This document shows, in pieces, positions 31,125 to 39,824 of a stretch of 64,000 nucleotides of DNA (within the stretch, counting starts at the first letter, position 1; the number at the start of each line of letters is the position of its first letter). The stretch comes from Alloascoidea africana (Eukaryota; Ascomycota; Alloascoideomycetes; Alloascoideales; Alloascoideaceae), in assembly GCA_030581615.1 (NCBI GenBank), contig JAKTTT010000001.1, forward strand, positions 558,001-622,000. The letters run 5' to 3'. Below the pieces are notes generated by a model, which searched no databases, was not told where the DNA came from, and was given only the letters and a program-made list of their open reading frames with translations. The position numbers and the translations under genes were made by a program.

Positions 31125-32630
31125 ATGCCGCGAATATCCTTTCTCTCCGACCCTCAGAGACACGATCTCCACGAGGCCATGGCCAGCTACCTGTCCGACA
31201 GGGTGCCCGCAGACCTGCTGCACGAGCTGTGCCACCATCTGAATGTAGACGTCCCGTCAGACCACCAGGATCACGACTCCTCCTCCTCCTCCACCACCAC
31301 CCATCGCAAATCCAAGAACTACATAATGGAACGGAAGTGGTCCTCCATAGTGAGACTCCAGAAAAAAATCATAGACATGGAGTCCAAAATTGCCCAACTG
31401 ACAGAGCTCGTGGAGTCGAATTCTCTGACCAGTGGGGGTTCAAATTCCTCTTCAAAGTCGGCACTAACATGGCTGCCTGTTGGTGCTCGCTACACGTCTC
31501 TATTGGGCCACCGAACTCCCGTAACGACAATCGCGTTCCATCCCGTTTACTCTCTGGTCGTGTCTGCCAGCGAAGACGGCTCGTTCAAAGTCTGGGATTG
31601 GGAACTTGGTGATTTGGAAAAAACGGTCAAGGCACACACCAAGGCAATCACGAGTGTGGATTTTTCTCCTGTCAAGGACCCTTCTACCAATTCCTACCTC
31701 CTGGCCACCTGCTCCTCCGATCTATACATAAAGCTATGGGATTCCGATTTTAACAACATCCGCACCTTAATGGGCCATGATCATACCATTTCATGCGTCC
31801 GATTCATCCCAAATTCTTCTCCTCTAGCCCTGATATCCTGTTCAAGAGACCGATCTATACGTATTTGGGATATAGCTACAGGATGGTGCCTCAAATCTTT
31901 TGTTGGACATAGCGATTGGGTACGATGTGTTGATCCCTCACCTTCAGGACAGTACGTGCTATCCTGTTCAAACGACCAAAGTGCAAGAGTATCCCACATT
32001 AGTTCAGGAAATGGATTAATAGCTCTACTTGGTCATTCCCATGTCATCGAGACGTGCATGTTTGCTCCCATAAATGCATGGAGCTATTTGGATACTATCG
32101 CCGATTCTTTGATTCCAAAAGATTCAAATGATCAGAGCGTAGCCCTTCCTTACAAGTACGCCGTGACAGGTTCGAGAGATAATGAAATCAAAATCTGGTA
32201 CCTACCAACTCCAGCACAAACAGCACGAATGTCCTCTTTCACAGGTACTTGCATAGCGACTTTGACAGGCCATGCCTCCTGGGTTCGAGGCATCACTTTC
32301 CATCCCTCTGGACAATTTCTACTAAGCTGCTCAGATGACAAAAGCATCAAGTGCTGGGATTTGGCACAGGGGGGAAGATGTGTACGCACTATTGAGGATG
32401 CCCATGATCGGTTTGTAAGCTGCATCCGATGGGTGAGCCTCAAGCCCAATAGCAATAGTTCAAAGCTCGAGCCCTCCAAGATTGGTGCTGGTGCATCAAA
32501 CGCCGGCCTGAATGGAAACAAAACAACAACAAGCGAGAATGTTCAAACAATCCCAGAAGAAGAAATTAAGAGAATACAATGCGTTATTGCAACAGGAAGC
32601 GTAGATACAGCGGTTAAAATTTGGAGATGA
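31125..32630 (+). CDS. PAC1: Pac1/LIS1 dynein regulator
   Basis: A LIS1 orthologue that targets dynein to microtubule plus ends for nuclear positioning. 501 residues, no intron. The N-terminal LisH motif (FLSDPQRHDLHEAMASYL) is followed by a coiled coil at about residues 66-95 (WSSIVRLQKKIIDMESKIAQ). A short WLP linker precedes seven WD40 repeats, including HRTPVTTIAFHPVYSLVVSA, SFKVWDWELG, CSRDRSIRIWD and GSRDNEIKIWYLP. The order LisH-coil-seven WD is diagnostic of LIS1/NudF. A Ser/Asn-rich insertion interrupts the last repeat (about residues 445-485). It is divergent from the kinase gene. Confidence 0.95.
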   Translation: MPRISFLSDPQRHDLHEAMASYLSDRVPADLLHELCHHLNVDVPSDHQDHDSSSSSTTTHRKSKNYIMERKWSSIVRLQKKIIDMESKIAQLTELVESNSLTSGGSNSSSKSALTWLPVGARYTSLLGHRTPVTTIAFHPVYSLVVSASEDGSFKVWDWELGDLEKTVKAHTKAITSVDFSPVKDPSTNSYLLATCSSDLYIKLWDSDFNNIRTLMGHDHTISCVRFIPNSSPLALISCSRDRSIRIWDIATGWCLKSFVGHSDWVRCVDPSPSGQYVLSCSNDQSARVSHISSGNGLIALLGHSHVIETCMFAPINAWSYLDTIADSLIPKDSNDQSVALPYKYAVTGSRDNEIKIWYLPTPAQTARMSSFTGTCIATLTGHASWVRGITFHPSGQFLLSCSDDKSIKCWDLAQGGRCVRTIEDAHDRFVSCIRWVSLKPNSNSSKLEPSKIGAGASNAGLNGNKTTTSENVQTIPEEEIKRIQCVIATGSVDTAVKIWR

Positions 32631-33869
32631 TGTTCGTTATCATCTTTTACAAAATGCTTTTTTCTAAAAGCATTTTTTTTTTTTTTTCAAAAAAAAGTTC
32701 CCATTAATTATATCCCTATCTTGGAGATGTCCTTTTGAAACTCATAGTTTTTCTTCTTTTTCCCTCTTTCCTTTTTTAGTTTTTTTTTTTTTTAATTCTA
32801 TCCTTTTTGTTGTTATTATTCACGGCTCCTTTATTTTGACTTTGTTTCTGCTCTCGATGCCGATACTGATGTAAAGCTCAAACAAACCGGTCTGCCTTGT
32901 CTTCTGCATTTACTCTTTTAAGTTATTCGTTGAACTTATTCTTTGCTAGCGTTTAACTCATCTTATGATTTATTAGGTGTATAATATATTTCAAACGAAT
33001 AGAAATCCTTCTTCTCATAGCACTGCCGCCGCCCATAACTGTTAACAGTTTGCGTCTACAATATTGCTTCTCATTTTTATTATCTCATGGAAGGCTTTTT
33101 CATCCACAGTTTGCAATCCTTTGTCTAGCGTTTTCTAATTATACATTTTTTTTTGTTGGCATTGTAAGACTTTTCTCAACGCCATAATGGAATCCTTGCA
33201 TTAACGATCTGACCATTTGTTCAAACTGCTTTTGGTGTACCCATACAAGGTGTATTTGTGAAAGGGTCTACAATACAGTTACAATACCGTGCTGCTCAAT
33301 CCTATAGAGCTGCGGCTGAACAGACTTGAATGGATGGGAAGGGCTTCTTGACAGAAAGGCTTCGACAGGAACGTTTCAACCAAACTTCGTAGTGCAATAT
33401 TTGAGTTTTATTTGCCAAACTCCTCACTGGACAAATTGCCTTAACCGTTTCCCTTATTTTTTGCTCACTTAGTGTCAACCCTAGCAAAAAAAATCATGTA
33501 CTATGAAATAGGTTTCTTCAACAGCCACATCTGGGTCCCCACACGTGCTCACAGCACTGGTAGTATACAAATCCCACCCTCGGCTTTAGGAACACTGTTC
33601 CCATCCTGTCACAATACATTTTTTGCAGAGCTCAGGCCAGTTCGTTTTTCTTTCTTTCATTCTACCCTTTTTTTTTTCTTCCTGTCAAAGTTTGCTGCTT
33701 CAGGTGTTGCCCTCATTAAAGACCTTGCAACAACCCTACATCTTTTCTAATCGCTTGATTACTCCCTTAACCCAGACCCCATCCACACCGTTCTTCCCCT
33801 AAGAAACGAAATTAAACTTGTTTTTATTTTTTTTTTATTTTTTTTTAATTTTATTATTATTCAAAACTA
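32631..33869. other. Spacer between PAC1 and MAM3
   Basis: 1.2 kb, very T-rich on the plus strand. It contains the hairpin plus T-tract at 32651-32687, a small palindrome ACTGTTAACAGT near 33037-33048, and long T-runs just before MAM3. No gene recognised. Confidence 0.55.
32651..32687 (+). terminator. Hairpin followed by T-tract downstream of PAC1
   Basis: A perfect 11-base inverted repeat (arms 32651-32661 and 32666-32676, four-base loop) is directly followed by a run of about 15 T. It sits 21 bases after the PAC1 stop codon. It looks like an intrinsic terminator; in a yeast it may rather be a 3'-end processing or Pol III-type termination signal, or chance. Confidence 0.4.
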
Positions 33870-35825
33870 ATGCTATCGTCTAGCTCTTATGTTAGGACTA
33901 GAAACGATCTAGATGGCTTCGGCCTCTCATACAATAATATCTATCGGGCGGTACTAATTCTGTCCTCGGTACTACCCGTGCTTGCTCGACCGATGAAGCA
34001 TTCCCAGGAAGCCGGGTACAATTCTCTCAACGATGAGCACCCATCGTCCGCGAAAGGAGGAGAAGAGGAAACACTCGAAGGAAGCGCCATGCTGTTATAT
34101 TTAGCAATCTCGATGTTTTTGGTGTTAATGGGCGGTGTAATGGCAGGACTCACTCTGGCCTTGATGGGCCAAGATACGGTCTACTTGAAAGTTATTCAAC
34201 AGTCAGGAGAACCAGTCGAGCGCAAAAATGCCAAGAAAGTACTTGAGCTTTTGGATAAGGGAAAACACTGGGTTCTAGTCACGCTGCTTCTGGGGAATGT
34301 CATCACAAACGAATCTCTTCCAATCGTCCTGGATAGATGTCTTGGCGGCGGTTATCTTGCAGTAGTATTTTCAACAGCTTCAATTGTTGTATTTGGCGAA
34401 ATTATTCCACAGAGCGTTTGTGTCAGGTACGGTTTGGGAATCGGCGCTTCTTTTGCTCCCTTGGTTTTGTTCTTAATGTATCTCATGTATCCCATAGCTT
34501 ATCCGACAGCTCTACTTTTGGATTATCTGCTTGGAGAAGACCATGGCACAGTTTACAAAAGAGCAGGTTTGAAGACGTTGGTCACGCTACACCAATCTAT
34601 GGGAACAGCTGTGGAGAGATTAAACGAGGATGAAGTCACTATAATTTCGGCAGTTTTGGATTTGAAATCCAAACCTGTGGGCCATATAATGACGCCAATG
34701 GATCACGTTTATACACTACCATCTGATAAAATTCTGGATGAAAAGACGATAAACGAAATTTTGAATGCTGGGTTTAACAGGATACCAATTCATACTCCAG
34801 ATAATCCCACAAACTTTATCGGCATGCTTCTTGTTCGAATTCTCATCAGTTATGACCCTGAAGATGCTCTCCCCATTTCTTCGTTCCCATTAGCAACTCT
34901 TCCAGAAACTGTTCCAGGTACCTCTTGTTTAAACATACTAAACTACTTTCAAGAAGGAAAATCGCACATGGTTGTTGTTAGCGAAACACCCGGTGAGGCA
35001 ACAGGCGCTCTTGGCGTGCTTACATTAGAAGATGTAATTGAAGAACTAATTGGCGAAGAAATCATTGACGAGTCAGATGTCTATGTTGACGTCAATAATG
35101 AAATCCGACGACAGCATGAAGGCCCTCTTTCAAAGAATAAACTAAAAAGTTATTATGCTCAATTGCAACGCCTGGGAGCTAAACAAAAAGTCGTTAGCGA
35201 CAGTGGAGCTGCCGTTCCTAGCTCGTCAGGCTACTTGGTACCAAACAAGTTAGGACCTTCTAATAAAGCCTCAAATCCAAAGCAAACACAGAATCCGAAT
35301 GTCACGATTAAACAAAGCTTACATCAATTAGATGAACATCAGACTTCTGAACCTCCTACAATAGTTGCAACGCCGTCTTCCCCCAAGTTGGTTCCAACTA
35401 AAAGTACACCGTTATTAAAGACAAACGGTTCAAAATTTTCTGGATATGATTCGGCTCACAAGACTGAACGAGAGATAATAAAAGAAGTTCACAAGCAACG
35501 CTTGGCAAGAAATTCTCCGGTTCCGAATTTTATACATAAGGACGAGCCTGACGAACATGAGCCTTTAATTGACAAGTTTAACCTAAACGGACAAAATTCA
35601 AAAGACCAGAGCCATGAGATAGAACCTGAACAGCGAACCTATAGAACTGGTGGGATTGTAGAAAGCATGAAACATGTGGACGGCATCCACAAGACAGTGA
35701 TTCAAAGCACAGAAAATGCAGCGAAAGGAGACGGCCATTTGGCTAATCTTCGACAGACCATCAGCCATTCTTCATCCCCAGCAGAACACCCACCAAGGGA
35801 ATACTATGTTGTTAAACATAATTGA
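33870..35825 (+). CDS. MAM3: Mam3-like CNNM/CorC membrane protein
   Basis: A vacuolar-type membrane protein with a DUF21 (CNNM) transmembrane domain and a CBS-domain pair. Saccharomyces Mam3 affects metal tolerance and mitochondrial morphology. 651 residues, no intron. A hydrophobic N-terminal segment (about 24-42) is followed by four membrane helices. The first contains GGVMAGLTLALMGQD, the CNNM signature, and another block has VVFGEIIPQSVCVRYGL. CBS repeats span about 260-400 (KPVGHIMTPMDHVYTLPSD ... LGVLTLEDVIEELIGEEI). The C-terminal 240 residues are polar and low complexity. The long T-rich leader before the ATG is unusual but not a coding problem. Confidence 0.93.
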   Translation: MLSSSSYVRTRNDLDGFGLSYNNIYRAVLILSSVLPVLARPMKHSQEAGYNSLNDEHPSSAKGGEEETLEGSAMLLYLAISMFLVLMGGVMAGLTLALMGQDTVYLKVIQQSGEPVERKNAKKVLELLDKGKHWVLVTLLLGNVITNESLPIVLDRCLGGGYLAVVFSTASIVVFGEIIPQSVCVRYGLGIGASFAPLVLFLMYLMYPIAYPTALLLDYLLGEDHGTVYKRAGLKTLVTLHQSMGTAVERLNEDEVTIISAVLDLKSKPVGHIMTPMDHVYTLPSDKILDEKTINEILNAGFNRIPIHTPDNPTNFIGMLLVRILISYDPEDALPISSFPLATLPETVPGTSCLNILNYFQEGKSHMVVVSETPGEATGALGVLTLEDVIEELIGEEIIDESDVYVDVNNEIRRQHEGPLSKNKLKSYYAQLQRLGAKQKVVSDSGAAVPSSSGYLVPNKLGPSNKASNPKQTQNPNVTIKQSLHQLDEHQTSEPPTIVATPSSPKLVPTKSTPLLKTNGSKFSGYDSAHKTEREIIKEVHKQRLARNSPVPNFIHKDEPDEHEPLIDKFNLNGQNSKDQSHEIEPEQRTYRTGGIVESMKHVDGIHKTVIQSTENAAKGDGHLANLRQTISHSSSPAEHPPREYYVVKHN

Positions 35826-36459
35826 CCCTCATTGCAATGATCAACTTTACAAACTAATTTATCTTGCTGATTATATAGTCTTTGGTAGTTAATTTAGCAA
35901 TACCAATAATACGTAGAAAATAGTGGTCTGCTAGTCGGGCTTTAAGGACGTTTGATCAAAATCTCGTTTCTAATAAATCAGTCCTACATGGTAAGAGTGG
36001 CTCAAGGGCTCATTATATAGACAACTTAAATGTAACAGCGTGAACCTTAGGATACCCAAAGCATGGCCGGTCTATAGCAGCCCATAACAGGTTTAACCAT
36101 TCCAGTGCTTTCTCAAACCAGGAGCTTAGTACTTTTAAATCATGTCAAAAGTTTCACCTAATTATCCTGAAATACTTTCTGTAGAATGTCATGAAAATCT
36201 GATTGGATTAATAGTGAGGTAGGTTTGGCATGACTAGAAACACAAAAGGTTCCTCAAGACATGTACACATGTCATGCACAGACAGTTGAAACTAATATCA
36301 ATACTCAAGATCAGAAACCATAAATTAAAGATAATTTATGTCAGTGATTGCAATCTACGTATCAGCGGCAATTATCACTGAAATATCAGAGCGGGTAACA
36401 ACACTGAGCTGTGTTTATAAGGACTCCCATTACATGTTATGTTCTTCTACATCATCTCT

Positions 36460-36659
36460 TCAATACTTTTTCAGAATGCGGCGGTTCTGTGGACCCAGCT
36501 TGACCACCAGATTAAGAATTTGAAGCGCGTCATTTTCTAAAAGTATCCTTAGATCAAATTTATGGGATTCATTATAAGGGAATTTTTTCTTTCGATGTTA
36601 CTTGTTAAGATTGTAAGCGCTCTACCTCTTTCAAGAAGGCTTTCAAATCTTGTCAAAAA
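36460..36659 (-). other. Two coding-like terminal exons, gene not assembled
   Basis: On the minus strand, 36626-36659 reads FLTRFESLLER and can splice (donor GTAGAG, acceptor TTTTAG, 89-base intron) to 36460-36536, which reads ENDALQILNLVVKLGPQN and then RRILKKY and a stop. The phase fits. The amphipathic helical character suggests the end of a small coiled-coil protein. I could not find a convincing first exon with an ATG, nor name the family. Confidence 0.35.
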
Positions 36660-36728
36660 CTGAATCAAATTTCATCCATTAAATCGTCCCTGTTGTGTCC
36701 GTCCTGGAACAGTCTTGTGTGCATTTAT

Positions 36729-37023
36729 GAGCACTATGGTTACCTAATTCTATGCATTCTTGTCTACTGCTCCCAGGACTCTATTTGCCTCTTTTTGCAT
36801 GTAGTCTGGAGGTTCGTAAACTCATAGAGTTCACCTGAGCTCAACCCATCCTGTAATTCCTTTCCAAGGTCGTTTGAGGAAGAATGGAAAGATGGATTGG
36901 GTTCAGGTCAATTCAATGAGTTTAACAACATCCCAGATTATATTAAAAAGGAAGTAAATAGAGTCCTGGGAGAAATAAAGAAGAATATATAGAATTAGGT
37001 AACCATAGTGTTCATAGAAGTCG
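36729..37023. repeat. Diverged inverted repeat, arms of about 125-130 bases
   Basis: The left arm (about 36729-36855) and the right arm (about 36893-37023) are reverse complements with scattered mismatches and small gaps. The outermost 70 bases match best (ACTATGGTTACCTAATTCTA and CCCAGGACTCTATTT occur in both). Both arms read the same way as peptide, EHYGYLIL followed by SQDSI, so the unit may derive from a coding sequence. No transposase or terminal duplication was identified. Confidence 0.6.
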
Positions 37024-37362
37024 TTCCAAAGGTCTATTAAGCGATTACTCGTCAAAAAGAATGGTGAGAAAATAGTATGAAAAAGTGAAAAGACGGTGAA
37101 ATAAGGAATCAAAGGGAATTTCGCACTTTATGTGTTTTTCTTCTGTTTGATACAGTCGACTGATAAAGGTCTTGAGATTTTACAATGTTCTTTGTAATCA
37201 TATATAAAAAAAAAAGAATACATAAAACATAAAACATAAAAGGACGTGAATTTTTTACAAAAATCAATCTGTTCTATCAAACAGAAATGAAATTCAAAGT
37301 GCCCGTTCTCTTTGACTCCTCATTTCCGCTCACATTGTCATATTAGCTTCTTACCTAACAAC

Positions 37363-37545
37363 ATGGCAACTAATCCTTATGAAGAATTAGAACGGTGCTC
37401 AGGACCGAAACAAGCATCCGATGTCATCCAACAAAAAGAACGGAACTGCCGATTCACATTCTGGAATGAGAAAATGGAGAAGTTGTTACTGATATGCAGT
37501 TTCTTGCTGAAGCCGCGTTTTATACATTTGATAAAAAGAAAATAA
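37363..37545 (+). CDS. Small hypothetical protein, doubtful
   Basis: 60 codons from an ATG in good context (ACAACATGGC). It starts MATNPYEELERCSGPKQASD; the rest is charged, with a hydrophobic patch (KLLLICSFLL). CCTAAC just upstream could be a branch point or chance. No family recognised; it may be the exon of a larger gene or a chance frame. Confidence 0.25.
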   Translation: MATNPYEELERCSGPKQASDVIQQKERNCRFTFWNEKMEKLLLICSFLLKPRFIHLIKRK

Positions 37546-38821
37546 ATAGGGGCTTTGGAAATTCGAAAAGTAGCATTAATGTTGTACTGATTTTTTGTTG
37601 GTTGTAGTGGGGTAGAATAAAAAGAGTAAAAAGAATGGTTCTTCAGATTCAGAATATTTATTATGACACTTTTATGGTTGAAGAAATGGCAACAAAGAAA
37701 ACCCGATAATAATATGTGCTCATGATTCATATAAATTAGCTGTGTTGAATGTGTTCTCTTCTCTAAAGATATATGCCTGTAATGAATAATTGTCTATTTA
37801 GAGAAATAATTGCTGTTACTTTGATTTTCAACAATAATCTAAAGTGTCCATTTTTGTTGAATATGCGTCCCTGCAAAATCTCTCCATTCAAACGTTGACA
37901 AGCTACTATTTTCTTTCCCTGTTGTCCATTACATTATTTTCTTATAGACTATAAAGAATCAAAAATGGTGTTACTGCTTCAAGTTTTGAAAGGGGGCAAC
38001 AAGCTATCAACTTTTGTCCTGTAGTTTGCGCTGCCGAACAATGATATTGACAAAGAAGTTGGGGTGCATATTTCAAAACCTTAGGTCGCAGTGGTGAAAA
38101 ATCATCGCAGAAAAAAACAATTTTCAAGATTCTAGTCAGTTTAAGTGGAATAAAACATGCTATGATAAAATTATTTAAAAGCCTATAAGCTCAGTATACT
38201 CGACCAGACACCGTTTTTGGTTTCACCATCAGCATCTATAATTTAATCGTAAGAGACAGCCCATAGATTACCAGCCCAGTATCCTTTTCTATTTAAATTG
38301 CCAATAATGGAATCATCACTCCTTGAACAGATTGTCCTGGCCTGTATAACACTGAAAAGTCTTGAATATGTCTTTGGTCTGTGGCGTCCAAACTGGAAAA
38401 CCTAAGCTCCACACCCAAGGACGGCTTCATGAAAGCATCGACGTTCAAATAGGCAGCCGTAAGAAAAGACCATTTTTCTTCTATCAGGAGTTTATATTAG
38501 GCTTGTATGTACTGTAATTTAGCTCAACAGAAGTATGCCTTTTGCCTATTCGTAAAGACCTTTGGTGTAAACCGTGTAGACCCTTTATTAGACAATGGCT
38601 GCATTAAAATCAAAACAAGAGCCTCATATTGATATTCTAAAAACTTTGGAAAGCCAAGCCAAGCTAATTGAGTGGTTCTTTGGGTTATAAAACTGTTGAA
38701 TCGGCGAATTTAAGGTCAAGAGTGAAAGCATTTGGAACCCAGATGACGCTCGGTTAAAACTTTGCCCATGAAAAATGTATGCCAGCCAACAAGGGAAACT
38801 CTGATATAGGGCTTATACCTA

Positions 38822-38829
38822 TCACGTGA
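38822..38829. promoter_or_regulatory. TCACGTGA E-box upstream of RPL21
   Basis: A perfect palindromic Cbf1-type site about 170 bases before the RPL21 start. Cbf1 with Tbf1 is known to drive ribosomal protein genes in Candida albicans and related non-Saccharomyces yeasts, so this placement is plausible. Confidence 0.4.
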
Positions 38830-38996
38830 TATAATCACCAGGCATAGTTTTTTCAGTTCCAGCTATTTGTGTAGTTGCCTCATTAGGAAACACGTCACAA
38901 ACCTCCAACCTTCCAAAGTGGAAAGGACTCACAATCTCCCAAAAGACTTCCAAGCTTGATTGATTGTGAACATTTCTCTAAGTATATAATTCAAAA

Positions 38997-39772
38997 ATGG
39001 GTAAAAGGTAAGTTTAATAACGCTTGGAATAATTGCATGAATTTGGATACACTTTATTAGAATGGAAGAGGATTTCGAACACAAAAGGGGCATTTTGGGC
39101 GGGCATCGATTCATCGAATATTGGCAATAACGAAGAACAAACATTATCACACTTGCTGATCTCACAAGAACCTGCCAAGTCAGAGACGAGCTTCTGAACG
39201 TTACATTTACTTATGCTTTCGATTCGAAAACGCTCTTCCATTTCTATAAAGATGTTCCACAACCAAACTGAATAGTTATTAACATGTTTAAATCATCTAG
39301 TCGTGGTTATAGATCAGGCACAAGATATGCTTTCCAAAGGGACTTCAAGAAGAATGGAGTTATCCCCCTTTCAACATACTTGAAGGTTTACAAGGTTGGC
39401 GACATTGTTGATATCAAAGCCAACGGTTCTATCCAAAAGGGTATGCCCCATAAGTACTACCATGGCAAGACTGGCCGTGTCTACAACGTCACAAAGTCTT
39501 CTGTTGGTGTCATTATCAACAAGATTGTCGGAAACAGATACTTGGAGAAGCGTGTCAACTTGAGAGTTGAGCACATCAAACACTCAAAGTGCAGACAGGA
39601 GTTCCTGAACAGAGTCAAGGAGAATGCTAGTAGGAAAGCTGAGGCCAAGGCCAAGGGAGAACTGGTTCAGTTGAAGAGACAGCCTGCTAAGCCAAGAGCC
39701 GCTCATGTTGTTTCTGCCGTCGACAATGCTCCACAGACACTTGCACCTGTTGCTTACGAAACCTTTATTTAA
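38997..39772 (+). CDS. RPL21: 60S ribosomal protein eL21 (Rpl21)
   Basis: A large-subunit ribosomal protein of 160 residues, the same length as in Saccharomyces. Exon 1 (38997-39007) encodes MGK plus two bases; exon 2 (39301-39772) continues [16 protein letters not shown]. The 293-base intron has donor GTAAGT and acceptor CTAG, with TATTAAC about 25 bases before the acceptor. The core [33 protein letters not shown] and the terminal [13 protein letters not shown] are nearly identical to the yeast protein. It converges with APC5 across 52 bases. The intron holds a minus-strand 82-codon frame that I regard as chance. Confidence 0.98.
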
Positions 39773-39824
39773 AGTAGCATTTTTGAGGAGTTTTGTATTC
39801 TAATAAAACACAATTAACGAAAAA

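Larger units (their letters stand above)
35826..38996. other. Second gene-poor region, 3.2 kb
   Basis: Between MAM3 and RPL21, which are tandem. It holds a diverged inverted repeat (36729-37023), two coding-like exons on the minus strand (36460-36659), a 60-codon frame (37363-37545) and an E-box near RPL21. Otherwise AT-rich with nothing recognised. Confidence 0.55.

Noticed and set aside
30721-31242. 173-codon frame across the kinase/PAC1 promoter
   Set aside because: Driven by the GAA triplet tract and overlapping PAC1 in another frame.
39008-39300. Minus-strand 82-codon frame in the RPL21 intron
   Set aside because: Lies wholly inside an intron, antisense, with no known domain.
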